From positions 124,001 to 188,000 of the forward strand of contig NZ_FNJA01000002.1 in the NCBI RefSeq assembly GCF_900104385.1: a stretch of 64,000 nt of DNA, in the 5' to 3' direction. Origin of the DNA: Rhodoferax sp. OV413. GTDB taxonomy: Bacteria > Pseudomonadota > Gammaproteobacteria > Burkholderiales > Burkholderiaceae_C. A program made the position numbers and the translations under genes. A model generated the notes under the pieces. It worked only from the letters and a program-made list of their open reading frames with translations. It did no database searches and was not told the origin of the DNA. Below are positions 44,738 through 53,233 of the stretch, piece by piece (the first letter of the stretch is position 1; each line of letters begins with the position of its first letter).

Positions 44738-45659
44738 GGTGTACGCCGTTGTTTTTGTGTTGTGCGCCTGAGGCTACACGCCAGAACGCTTCGGCGGCCG
44801 CCGGCTCTGCGCTGCTGCGGCGGAACAGGTGGATTTCCACCTCGACCCACCAGCTGCGCTGGCTGGCATGCACCAGCCGACCCTCGCGCAATTCGTCTTC
44901 GATCAGGCTGAGCGGCAACCAGGCCACGCCCCGGCCCTCCAGCGCCATGGATTTCAGGAAAGTGGCCAGATGGGCGGTAAATACCGGCTCGGCATGGGCT
45001 TTGTCCAGGGCTTCGCCGCGCAAGGCCCGCACGATGCGGCCCAGGCCGGACTCCGCGCTGAAGGCGAGCAAAGGTACCGCGGTCTTGCCGGTGCTGGACA
45101 GCAGATAGCGCGGCTTGCCCGCGGCATCGGGTGCGCAGACCGGCAGCAAGGTGTCGGTGCCGACCTGCACCGAAGTGAAGTCTTCCGGGTCAAGTCGGCC
45201 AGGTACGTCGGCGTGCGCGTGGCACAGCAGAAACTGCGCACGCCCCTGCTGCATCAGGGCTTCGCAATGCAGCGCCACGTCCGACACCAGCTGTATCGGC
45301 CCGATGGGCGCGATTGATTCCAGACTGCGCAGCCAGGTCGGCAAAAACGTCAGTGACAGCGCATGGGTAGCGGCGAAGCGCAGGCTGGCGGCGCTGGCAT
45401 CGGCGACCGCACGGGCTTCCTCAGGCACTCGGGCCACGCGCTGCAGGATGTCCTGCGCCACGCTGACGAACCACTGGCCGGTTTCCGTCAGGCTCACCGG
45501 ATGGCCGCTGCGGTCGAACAGGCTGACCCCCAGCCACTCTTCCAGCGCTTTTATGCGGCGCCCGAAGGCCGGCTGCGTCATATGCCGCTGCTCGGCCGCG
45601 CGCGAGAAGTTGCCCGATGCGGCCAGGGCCTGGAAGTCTTCGAGCCAGGAGAGGTTCAT
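44727..45659 (-). CDS. LysR-family transcriptional regulator
   Basis: This 310-residue regulator has the LysR winged helix (residues 1-60: WLEDFQALAASGNFSRAAEQ, MTQPAFGRRIKALEEWLG) and a periplasmic-binding-protein-like effector domain. The start at MNLSWLED is the usual LysR one. It is divergent from the DapA-family/TctC/SDR/TarD operon (141 bases between starts) and is the probable regulator of it. Its 3' end overlaps the ECF sigma gene. Confidence 0.9.
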   Translation of the reverse strand: MNLSWLEDFQALAASGNFSRAAEQRHMTQPAFGRRIKALEEWLGVSLFDRSGHPVSLTETGQWFVSVAQDILQRVARVPEEARAVADASAASLRFAATHALSLTFLPTWLRSLESIAPIGPIQLVSDVALHCEALMQQGRAQFLLCHAHADVPGRLDPEDFTSVQVGTDTLLPVCAPDAAGKPRYLLSSTGKTAVPLLAFSAESGLGRIVRALRGEALDKAHAEPVFTAHLATFLKSMALEGRGVAWLPLSLIEDELREGRLVHASQRSWWVEVEIHLFRRSSAEPAAAEAFWRVASGAQHKNNGVHHGL

Positions 45660-45799
45660 ATCCGCCAAATAAAGCAATGAAGAACAAGCAGTGCTTTGCC
45701 GGCACTGCAGAGGAGAAAAACGGCATTGGACAGCCCGGCGCGGCTGTTGGACCATCGCGGCTCTCGCACTCAGATCCACCGCACCCAGGAGACAAACAC

Positions 45800-46732
45800 A
45801 TGCCAACGATTCAAAACTACAAGGGGATTATTCCCGCGATTGCCTGCCCCTTCACGCCGGACTTCAAGATCGACGAGAAGGCCTTGCGCAGCCACGCGTC
45901 CTGGCTGGCCCAGCAGGCTGGCGTGGTCGCCATCATGACCAATGGCCATACCGGCGAAGTGTTTTCGCTGACGGCACGGGAACGCGCCCAGGTCACGCGC
46001 ATCGTCGCCAGCGAACTCGAAGGCCGGCTGCCGGTGATTTCCTCCATCGTCTGCGAAGGCCTGGCCGAGGCCCGTGAACACGCCGCCATGGCGCGCGACG
46101 CTGGCGCCCGCGGGCTCGACGTGATGCCGCCGCACCATTGGCTGCGTTTCGGTTTCCGGCCCGACCACGTGACCCATTACTTCGATGCGATTGCCGAAGT
46201 CGGCCTGGACCTGGTAGCCCATGTCTACCCGGCCTGGACCCGGGCTTCGTATTCCTCGGCCACCCTGGCCGAGCTGGCCCGGCTGCCGGCGGTGCAGGCC
46301 TTCAAGGTGGGCCAGCGCGACATGAACAAATACGCGGCCGACATTGCCGCCATCCGCAAGGCCGATGCCTCCAAGGCCATCCTCACCTGCCACGACGAAT
46401 ACCTGCTGGCCAGTATGGTGCAGGGCGTGGATGGTGCGCTGGTCGGCTTTGCCACCTTCATCCCCAGCCTGATCAACGACCTGTGGGAGGCAGTGAAAGC
46501 CGGCGACCTGAAACGCGCGATGGCCGTGCAGGCCGTGATCACGCCGCTGAAGGACGCGGTGTATGGCGGCGGCGAACCCACGGGTGAAGCCCATGCGCGC
46601 ATGAAGATGGGTATGTACCTGGCCGGCGTGCTGGACGCGCCCACCGTGCGCCCGCCCACCGAAGCGCCAAACGATGCCGAAATGGCCGCCCTGCGCGCCG
46701 CCGTGGCGAATGCCGGCCTGCTGAAGCGCTGA
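45800..46732 (+). CDS. Dihydrodipicolinate synthase-family lyase
   Basis: This 310-residue TIM-barrel protein of the N-acetylneuraminate lyase superfamily has the GxTGE-type motif in MTNGHTGEVFSLTA near residue 45 and the Schiff-base Lys in AFKVGQRDMN near 168. The upstream Tyr is in AHVYPAW. Members cleave or join 2-oxo acids; with a D-tartrate-type dehydratase in the same operon, this one may handle a sugar-acid intermediate rather than lysine synthesis. GGAG lies before the ATG. First gene of the operon. Confidence 0.87.
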   Translation: MPTIQNYKGIIPAIACPFTPDFKIDEKALRSHASWLAQQAGVVAIMTNGHTGEVFSLTARERAQVTRIVASELEGRLPVISSIVCEGLAEAREHAAMARDAGARGLDVMPPHHWLRFGFRPDHVTHYFDAIAEVGLDLVAHVYPAWTRASYSSATLAELARLPAVQAFKVGQRDMNKYAADIAAIRKADASKAILTCHDEYLLASMVQGVDGALVGFATFIPSLINDLWEAVKAGDLKRAMAVQAVITPLKDAVYGGGEPTGEAHARMKMGMYLAGVLDAPTVRPPTEAPNDAEMAALRAAVANAGLLKR

Positions 46733-46757
46733 TAACGGCACCCACTGGAGACAAGAC

Positions 46758-47735
46758 ATGCAACGCAAACAATTCCTCCATGCCGTGCTTGCCACGGCAG
46801 CCCTCTGTGGCAGCCTGGGTACGCCCGCCGCCTGGGCCCAGGCTTATCCGAACAAGCCGGTCAAGGTCATCATCCCGTTCCCGCCCGGCGGCACGTTGGA
46901 CCTGGTCGGCCGCATGCTGGCGCAAAAGCTCAGCGAGCAGACCGGCCAGTCCTTCGTGGTGGACAACCGCGCGGGTGGCGGCGGCATCATCGGCGCGTCG
47001 GCCGTGGCCAAGTCGCCGGCCGACGGCTACACCCTGCTGTTCAACGCCTCCACCTTCACCACTACGCCTATGGTGCTGAAGTCGGCCAACTACGACGTGG
47101 TCAAGGACTTCACCGCCATCTCGCTGGTGGCCAAGGCCCCGCTGGCGATCGCCGTCAACAAGAACCTGCCGATCACCGATGTCAAAAGCCTGATCACCTA
47201 CGCCAAGGCCAATCCCGGCAAGATGAGTTTCGCCATCGGCTCTACCGCCTCGGCCGGCCATTTGTCGACCGAACTGCTGAAGCGCGCCAGCGGCATGGAA
47301 TACCTGGTCGTGCCCTACAAGGGCTCGTCGCCGGCCTACCAGGACCTGATCGGCGGCCAGATCGACGGCTTTATCGACCCGATCCTGGGCTCGTCCTCTT
47401 TCAACAAAAGCGGCTTGCTGCGCGTGGTGGCGGTGACTTCCAAGGAGCGGGTCTCCACCCTGCCGAATGTGCAGACCGTGGGCGAGACCGTGCCCGGCTA
47501 CGAGTTCTACAGCTGGTACGGCCTGTGGGGCCCGGCCCAGTTGCCGGCCGAGGTCACCAAGCGCCTGAACGCCGAAGTCAACAAGGCCCTGGCCACCGAC
47601 ATGCGCGAGAAGCTGATGGAGCAAGGCCTGCTGCTGACCCCCGGCAGCAGCGAGGACTTCGAACACTTCGAGCGCGAGGACATGGCCCGCTCGGCCAAGA
47701 TCATCAGTGAAGGGAAGATCCGTGCCGAACAATGA
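46758..47735 (+). CDS. TctC/Bug-family tripartite tricarboxylate transporter binding protein
   Basis: This 325-residue periplasmic solute-binding protein has a Sec signal (residues 1-28, FLHAVLATAALCGS, cleavage after WAQA) and family motifs YPNKPVKVIIPFPPGG, VDNRAGGGGIIGA and GSTASAGHLSTELLK. Bug proteins bind carboxylates such as tartrate-like acids. The TctA and TctB membrane subunits are not in the window, so it is an orphan here. The SDR start lies inside its last codons. Confidence 0.92.
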   Translation: MQRKQFLHAVLATAALCGSLGTPAAWAQAYPNKPVKVIIPFPPGGTLDLVGRMLAQKLSEQTGQSFVVDNRAGGGGIIGASAVAKSPADGYTLLFNASTFTTTPMVLKSANYDVVKDFTAISLVAKAPLAIAVNKNLPITDVKSLITYAKANPGKMSFAIGSTASAGHLSTELLKRASGMEYLVVPYKGSSPAYQDLIGGQIDGFIDPILGSSSFNKSGLLRVVAVTSKERVSTLPNVQTVGETVPGYEFYSWYGLWGPAQLPAEVTKRLNAEVNKALATDMREKLMEQGLLLTPGSSEDFEHFEREDMARSAKIISEGKIRAEQ

Positions 47736-48417
47736 ACACGCGCTGGTCACCGGTAGCAGCTCCGGCATAGGCAAGACGATTGCCGAATCCCTGCTGGCCC
47801 AGGGCTGGCAGGTCACCGGCTTCGACGTGGCCGCGCCCGCCATCGCGCACGCCCACTTCCAGCATGTGCAGGTCGACCTCAGCGACGGCACTGCCACCGA
47901 GGCCGCGGCCGAGGCCCTGCCCACGCTGCAAGCCCTGGTGCATGCGGCCGGCGTGCTGCGCGTAGCCCCGCTGGGCAGCCTGCAGCCGGCGGGCGGCGCG
48001 CTGATGTGGCAGCTGCATGTGGACGCCGTGACCCGCATCGCCAACAGCGTGCTGCCGCGCATGGCTGCCGCCGGCTGCGGCCGAGTGGTGCTGGTGGGCA
48101 GCCGGGTCGCCCAGGGCGTGGCCGGGCGCAGCCAGTACGCGGCCACCAAGGCAGCGTTGGTCGGCCTGGCGCGCAGCTGGGCGGCCGAGGTGGTGGCCCA
48201 GGGCGTGACGGTCAATGTGGTGTCGCCCGCCGCCACCCAGACTGCCATGCTGGCCGACCCCGCGCGCCAGACCGTGCCGCCCAAACTGCCGCCCATGGGC
48301 CGGTTGATCCAGCCCGAGGAAGTCGCGGCCCTGGTCGGCTACCTGCTGTCGCCGCCGGCGGCAGCGATTACCGGCCAAGAAATCCAGATCTGCGGCGGGT
48401 CCTCGCTGGCCCGCTGA
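47722..48417 (+). CDS. Short-chain dehydrogenase/reductase
   Basis: This 231-residue SDR has TGSSSGIGKTIAE near residue 10, the HAAGVLRVAPL motif in the NNAG position, Ser in VLVGSRVAQ, and YAATK for the YxxxK pair; the C-terminal QEIQICGGSSLAR is also typical. I chose the GTG at 47722, with AGGGA upstream, overlapping the tctC-type gene by 14 bases. In this operon it probably oxidises or reduces a hydroxy acid. Confidence 0.88.
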   Translation: MPNNEHALVTGSSSGIGKTIAESLLAQGWQVTGFDVAAPAIAHAHFQHVQVDLSDGTATEAAAEALPTLQALVHAAGVLRVAPLGSLQPAGGALMWQLHVDAVTRIANSVLPRMAAAGCGRVVLVGSRVAQGVAGRSQYAATKAALVGLARSWAAEVVAQGVTVNVVSPAATQTAMLADPARQTVPPKLPPMGRLIQPEEVAALVGYLLSPPAAAITGQEIQICGGSSLAR

Positions 48418-48445
48418 ACCTCAACCACCCACGTACTTTCTGACC

Positions 48446-49612
48446 ATGAAAATCATCGACATCCGCGAATCCACGCGCCCCATCAAATCGAATATCCGCA
48501 ACGCCTACATCGACTTCTCGAAGATGACGCTGAGCCTGGTGGCCGTGGTCACCGACGTGGTGCGCAACGGCAAGCCGGTCATAGGCTACGGCTTCAACTC
48601 CAACGGCCGCTACGGCCAGGGCGCGCTGATGCGCGAGCGCTTCATCCCGCGCCTGCTGGAGGCCGAGCCCGCCAGCCTGCTGGAAGACGACGGCAGCAAC
48701 CTGGACCCGCACAAGATCTGGGCCACCATGATGTCCAACGAAAAGCCCGGAGGCCACGGCGAGCGCTCGGTGGCGGTGGGCACCATCGACATGGCGGTCT
48801 GGGACGCGGTCGCCAAGATCGCCGACAAGCCGCTGTACCAGCTGCTGGCCGAGCGCTACGGCAACGGCACGGCGAACCGCAAGGTCTTCGTCTACGCGGC
48901 CGGCGGCTACTACTGGCCGGGCCAGGGCATCGCCGGCCTGGAGCGCGAAATGCGCAGCTACCTGGACCGCGGCTACTCGGTGGTGAAGAAGAAAATTGGC
49001 GGCGCATCCTTGGCCGAAGACTGCCAGCGCATCGAAGCCGTGCTCAAGCTGCTCGGCCCGGGCCAGAAGCTGGCGGTGGACGCCAACGGCCGCTTTGACC
49101 TGAAAACCGCCGTCAGTTACGCCAAGGCCTTGTCGCAGTACGAGCTGTTCTGGTACGAGGAAGCCGGCGACCCGCTGGACTACGCCTTGCAGGCCGAGCT
49201 GGCCCCGCACTATGCCGGCTCCATGGCCACCGGCGAAAACCTGTTCTCCATGCAGGACGCGCGCAACCTGATCCGCTACGGTGGCATGCGGCCCGACCGC
49301 GACTGGCTGCAGTTCGACTGCGCGCTCAGCTACGGCCTGGTTGAATACCTGCGCACCCTGGACATGCTGAAAGAAAACGGCTGGTCGCCATCGCGCTGCA
49401 TCCCGCACGGCGGCCACCAGATGTCGCTGATGATCGCCGCCGGCCTGGGCCTGGGCGGCAACGAGTCCTACCCCGACCTGTTCCAGCCCTACGGCGGCTT
49501 CCCCGACGGCGTGAAGGTCGACAACGGCTATGTGACCCTGCCCGAGCTGCCCGGCATAGGCTTCGAGGGCAAGGCCGACCTGTACCAGGAGATGCAGCAG
49601 CTGGCGGGTTGA
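48446..49612 (+). CDS. tarD: D(-)-tartrate dehydratase-like enolase superfamily enzyme
   Basis: This 388-residue enzyme of the mandelate racemase/muconate lactonising superfamily closely resembles the Bradyrhizobium D-tartrate dehydratase I recall. Shared blocks include RNAYIDFSKMT, GYGFNSNGRYGQGALMRER, NEKPGGHGERSVAVGTIDMA and CIPHGGHQMSLMIAAGLGL. The catalytic Lys pair is in VVKKKIGG near residue 184, metal ligands include Asp in LAVDANGRF and Glu in FWYEEAGDP and MATGENLF, and the His is in PHGGHQ. It would dehydrate D-tartrate to oxaloacetate. Last gene of the operon. Confidence 0.9.
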   Translation: MKIIDIRESTRPIKSNIRNAYIDFSKMTLSLVAVVTDVVRNGKPVIGYGFNSNGRYGQGALMRERFIPRLLEAEPASLLEDDGSNLDPHKIWATMMSNEKPGGHGERSVAVGTIDMAVWDAVAKIADKPLYQLLAERYGNGTANRKVFVYAAGGYYWPGQGIAGLEREMRSYLDRGYSVVKKKIGGASLAEDCQRIEAVLKLLGPGQKLAVDANGRFDLKTAVSYAKALSQYELFWYEEAGDPLDYALQAELAPHYAGSMATGENLFSMQDARNLIRYGGMRPDRDWLQFDCALSYGLVEYLRTLDMLKENGWSPSRCIPHGGHQMSLMIAAGLGLGGNESYPDLFQPYGGFPDGVKVDNGYVTLPELPGIGFEGKADLYQEMQQLAG

Positions 49613-49650
49613 CGCTCACCCCCAGGCTACACACTGCGTGTTTTCGCCAC

Positions 49651-49715
49651 CCCCCTTGCAGGGGGCGATACCGGTGGCCCGGCGGAGCCGGTTCCACGGT
49701 ATCCCTGGGGCGCGC
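49651..49715. repeat. Palindromic intergenic repeat after tarD
   Basis: CCCCCTTGCAGGGGG and GATACCGGTGG...CCACGGTATC form two hairpins around CCCGGCGGAGCCGG. I recall close relatives of this element downstream of genes in Comamonadaceae genomes. It could be a terminator for tarD on one strand and for the SMC gene on the other. Confidence 0.55.
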
Positions 49716-49743
49716 GTTCCGGCTGCAGAGCGGCGGGGTTAAA

Positions 49744-52569
49744 TCACGCGGCCTTGTCCACCGGAGTGCGGCGCTTGGCCACCGCAATCGGCGGCGCCCA
49801 GCGCGCGTTCTTCGGCTTCTTGCTGGTGATCAGGGTGATCTCGGCGGGCTCGAAGACTTCCAGGTTGTGGGTGATCGGCGTGGTCAACACGTACTGGGCT
49901 TGGGTGGAACGCAGGAAGTGGCCGACCAGTTGGATGTTACGCACGTCCAGGTGCGCGAAGGGCTCGTCGATGAAGACAAAGCCGCCGGAGGCGGTTTCGT
50001 CGTCCTTCAGCAGTGCCACCAGCAGGATCAGCGACTTGATGACCTGCTGGCCGCCCGAGGCCTCGCCGTCGTTCAGGCCGATGCTGCCCTTGCCGTCGAA
50101 GTTGAAGTGCACCTTCAGCCCGGCCTGGGCCAGCACGCTGTCTTCGTTCTCCAGCACCGGCAGGTCGGCATTCACGGCCACGCCGGCCAGCTCGCCGAGC
50201 TCCTGGATGTTCTTGCGGTAGCGCCGCACCGTGCTGCGCAGCACCTCGATATAGCTTTCGCGGGCGTTGTGCACGGCGATGCCGGCCTGGGCATTCTTGG
50301 CCTGGTGGTCGCCCAGGCTGTAGCCCTGCTCGCGCACCAGCACCTCCATGCGGCGGTAGCGTTCTTCCACCGTCGCGTCTTTTTCCCAGGTGTCGAGTTG
50401 CAGTTCCTCATGCACCGACTGCAGGCGCAGCCGGGCCTGGGTGTCGTTCTGGTAGGTTTTGACCAGGCTTTGCAGCACCTCGGCCGTGCGCCATTTTTCG
50501 GGGATCTGGCGGCGCCGGTGGTTGGATGTGTCGATGTTCGCGGTCTGCTGCTTGCGGGTCTGCAGCAGTTCGGCCACCAGGCGGTCCGCGTCCTGGTTCT
50601 TCTGGCGCAAGGTTTGCTCCAGCTGGCGGTACTGGGTGTCTGTCTGCTGGTGCCGGGTCTTGGCGTCGCCATAGGCCTTGTCCAGCGTCTGCCAGTGCTG
50701 GGCCGCGGCAACGCGCGCCTGCTTGGCGCCGGGTAGGGCCTGGCGGGCGGCGCTGAATTCGTCGTTGCGGCGCGCCAACTCTTCGGCGGCGCTATGGCCT
50801 TCGAGTGATTTTTGGCAGTCCTTGATCTGCCGCTTCAGGGCCAGCAGCTCCTGCGTCAGCGGGCCGAGTTCGGCGTCCAGCTTGCGCAGGTCGCGCTCTA
50901 CCGCGTCGCGCCGGGCGATCAGGGCAGCGGCGCCGAACTGGTGGTCGCGCGGCTCGACCCAGACCGAGCGCGCGCCGCGCCCATCGAAGCTATAGGCCTG
51001 GGGCGTGATCCAGCTGCCGCTGGTCTTGCGGCCTTCGCTCGGGTCGGCCACGCAGCGCAGGTTTTGCAGCTGCTGGATCAGCCAGCGCGGCAGCTTGGCG
51101 TCGAAGCGCACCTGGGCCAGCAGCGAGGCGGCATCGGCCTGCGGCACGTTGTCGCCGGGGGCGGTGATGTAGTGGCGGTAGCGGTCGGCCGAGGCGATGC
51201 TGTCGGCCTGGGCCACGTCGTCGGCTTTTTCCAGCAGCACCATCCAGCGCAGCGGGCGCAGCACGCCTTCGATGGCGGCGCGCCAATGCTCGTCGCGCAC
51301 CTCGACCACTTCGGCCAGGAAGCGGTGGCCGATTTTCTGCGCTTGTAGGCGCTGGCGTAGGCGCCGCGCGTCTTCCGGATGCGGTGGAGTGTTTTTGCCC
51401 TCTAGCGCAGACAGCGCCTGCGCAGCCAGCTCTCTTTTTTGTAGTGTCGCGCTGTGCCGGGCCTGCAGCCCTTCTTCCTGGGTGTGCAGGGTTTGCAGAT
51501 GGGCGGTCAGGGCTTCGGCGTCGCTTTCCTTGTCGACCAGGGCCAGCAGCTCGGTTTCGCGCTTGAACAGGTCTTCCAGCGGGCGCTCGAAGTCGCGCGT
51601 GCTGTCGCGCTGCACGGCGGCGGCATCGCGCTCCTGCAGCAGCTGGCTGGCGTGGGCATCGGCCTGGCTGCGCACTTCCAGCAGCTCCAGCAGCTGGGCG
51701 TTCTGCCGCGCGCGCTCGGCCAGGGCTTGGCGGTGGTGCTGGCGCTGGCGGCGCTGTTCGCGGCTGCGCTCGGTGAGCTTTTGCCGCTGGCCATGCCATT
51801 CGAGCACCGGCACCACCTCGGTGGCCAGGCGCTCCTGCTCCTGCACCTTGTGCTGCCAGTTCTGGTAGTTGCTGACCCGGCTTTGCAGCTCGGCCAGCTG
51901 GGCCTTGCTGTGGTCGAGCTCGTGCTCGGCCTGGGCCATTTCGCGGCCCAGCTGCTGCTGGTGTTCGCGGGCGGTGTCGTAGTGGTTCAGCACCTCCTGG
52001 TCGCCAAACACGTCGAACACCAGGCGCAGCAACTCGCGCGGGCTGAATTCACACAGGCGGTCGGTCTGGCCCTGCTCCAGCGACAGCACCTTGGCGATGG
52101 CGGGCGACAGGCCGGCGGCGGACAGCACACGGCCCCAGGCCTCGATGCCCATCAGGCCCAGGTCTTTGTCGGGCGTGGCGCTCAGTTGCTCGATGCTGGC
52201 GTCGCCCTCGACCACCATGTAACGGCGCTGCCAGTCGCCGCCGTTGCGTTCGATGCGGCAGGCCAGGGTCACCTGGTCGCTGTACAGCAGGCGCTTGGCG
52301 AACGGGCGGCTGCTGGTCTGCCGGGTTTGCGCCTGGTTGTCGACCACCGCGCGCAGCCAGGCGATGTTGGCGCCGGCATGCCGCGCATAGGTCTTGTAGT
52401 CGCGCGGGGACGAGCACTTGAGGCCCAGCAGGGTGCGCATCGCGTCCAGCAGCGTGGTCTTGCCCGAGCCGTTGGGGCCGGCGATGGTGATGATGGACGC
52501 GTCCAGCGGCAGGCTGACGCGTTGGCAGTAGTCCCAATGGACCAACTCCAGGCTTTGCAGGTGGAACAT
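49744..52569 (-). CDS. SMC-like ATPase (MksB/JetC type)
   Basis: This 941-residue protein has an N-terminal Walker A (IAGPNGSGKTTLLDAM, residues 31-38), two long coiled-coil arms with a central non-coiled region (about 420-590), and a C-terminal ABC signature (EASGGQQVIKSL, about 838) and Walker B (FVFIDEPFAHLD, about 864-875). It is the last gene of a kleisin/MksE/SMC operon, so it belongs to the MukB/MksB/JetC branch rather than canonical Smc. I start it at MFHLQSLELV. A copy of the dispersed repeat underlies residues about 376-393. Confidence 0.88.
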   Translation of the reverse strand: MFHLQSLELVHWDYCQRVSLPLDASIITIAGPNGSGKTTLLDAMRTLLGLKCSSPRDYKTYARHAGANIAWLRAVVDNQAQTRQTSSRPFAKRLLYSDQVTLACRIERNGGDWQRRYMVVEGDASIEQLSATPDKDLGLMGIEAWGRVLSAAGLSPAIAKVLSLEQGQTDRLCEFSPRELLRLVFDVFGDQEVLNHYDTAREHQQQLGREMAQAEHELDHSKAQLAELQSRVSNYQNWQHKVQEQERLATEVVPVLEWHGQRQKLTERSREQRRQRQHHRQALAERARQNAQLLELLEVRSQADAHASQLLQERDAAAVQRDSTRDFERPLEDLFKRETELLALVDKESDAEALTAHLQTLHTQEEGLQARHSATLQKRELAAQALSALEGKNTPPHPEDARRLRQRLQAQKIGHRFLAEVVEVRDEHWRAAIEGVLRPLRWMVLLEKADDVAQADSIASADRYRHYITAPGDNVPQADAASLLAQVRFDAKLPRWLIQQLQNLRCVADPSEGRKTSGSWITPQAYSFDGRGARSVWVEPRDHQFGAAALIARRDAVERDLRKLDAELGPLTQELLALKRQIKDCQKSLEGHSAAEELARRNDEFSAARQALPGAKQARVAAAQHWQTLDKAYGDAKTRHQQTDTQYRQLEQTLRQKNQDADRLVAELLQTRKQQTANIDTSNHRRRQIPEKWRTAEVLQSLVKTYQNDTQARLRLQSVHEELQLDTWEKDATVEERYRRMEVLVREQGYSLGDHQAKNAQAGIAVHNARESYIEVLRSTVRRYRKNIQELGELAGVAVNADLPVLENEDSVLAQAGLKVHFNFDGKGSIGLNDGEASGGQQVIKSLILLVALLKDDETASGGFVFIDEPFAHLDVRNIQLVGHFLRSTQAQYVLTTPITHNLEVFEPAEITLITSKKPKNARWAPPIAVAKRRTPVDKAA
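51391..51444 (+). repeat. Dispersed repeat, copy 4, inside the SMC coding sequence
   Basis: GTTTTTGCCCTCTAGCGCAG, then GCGCCTGCGCAGCCAGCT and TTTTTTGTAG follow the same block order as the minus strand of the element at 6083-6148. It is read in frame on the minus strand in a coiled-coil part of the SMC protein (KRELAAQALSALEGKN). Confidence 0.6.
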
Positions 52570-52573
52570 GGCT

Positions 52574-53230
52574 TCAGTTTTCGGAAGGTTTTTCGGCCTG
52601 GCGGGCGGCTTGCTCGCGCGCCAGCACGTCGGCCAAGGCGCCATCCAGGATGCGCGGGGCCAGGATGTCGTAGTCCAGCAGCACGTCGAGCAGCGGGCCC
52701 TCGGCGATGTCGTCCTGTTTGCGCAGGATGAAGCCGTGGCGCTCCAGCAGCTTGAGGTTGCCGTCCAGCCGGGTCTTCTTGCCCAGCTGTGGGCCGTAGT
52801 CTTCCAGCAAGGCTTTGTACGACAGCACGGGGCTGACGTCGCGCACCGGCGGCAGCGGCTTGCTGCTGGCGAACATCTCGTTCTGCGGCTCGGCCACCGG
52901 GGCACGGCTGGTCTGGCGCTCGCGCTTGGGCAGGATGATCAGCGACCACAGCACCACCAGCAGGGCCACGCCGTCGCGCGGCAGCTCCAGGTTGTTGTTG
53001 GCGTTCAGGCCGGCCTCGCCCATCACGCTGGTTTGCGCGGTGGGCAGCAGGGCCAGGCTCACATGCTCGGCATAGATGTTGTCCATCCAGCGCAGGCCGA
53101 TGTCGGCCAGGCGCTGTTCGGTCTGGGCAAACAATTCGGCATTCACCAGCGCACGCTTCACACGCGGATGGGTGCGCGGCAGGCTGCGGCGGGCTAGCAG
53201 CTCGGCGACTAACAGGGCGGCTTCGTCCAT
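52574..53230 (-). CDS. MksE/JetB-like condensin accessory protein
   Basis: This 218-residue protein lies between the kleisin and SMC genes with gaps of three and four bases. It has helical N-terminal VKRALVNAELFAQTEQRL and winged-helix-like C-terminal KLLERHGFILRKQDDI parts, which fit the MukE/MksE fold that bridges kleisin and DNA. The identification rests mainly on operon position, size and pattern. It probably dimerises and binds the kleisin middle region. Confidence 0.75.
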   Translation of the reverse strand: MDEAALLVAELLARRSLPRTHPRVKRALVNAELFAQTEQRLADIGLRWMDNIYAEHVSLALLPTAQTSVMGEAGLNANNNLELPRDGVALLVVLWSLIILPKRERQTSRAPVAEPQNEMFASSKPLPPVRDVSPVLSYKALLEDYGPQLGKKTRLDGNLKLLERHGFILRKQDDIAEGPLLDVLLDYDILAPRILDGALADVLAREQAARQAEKPSEN

Positions 53231-53233
53231 GGC

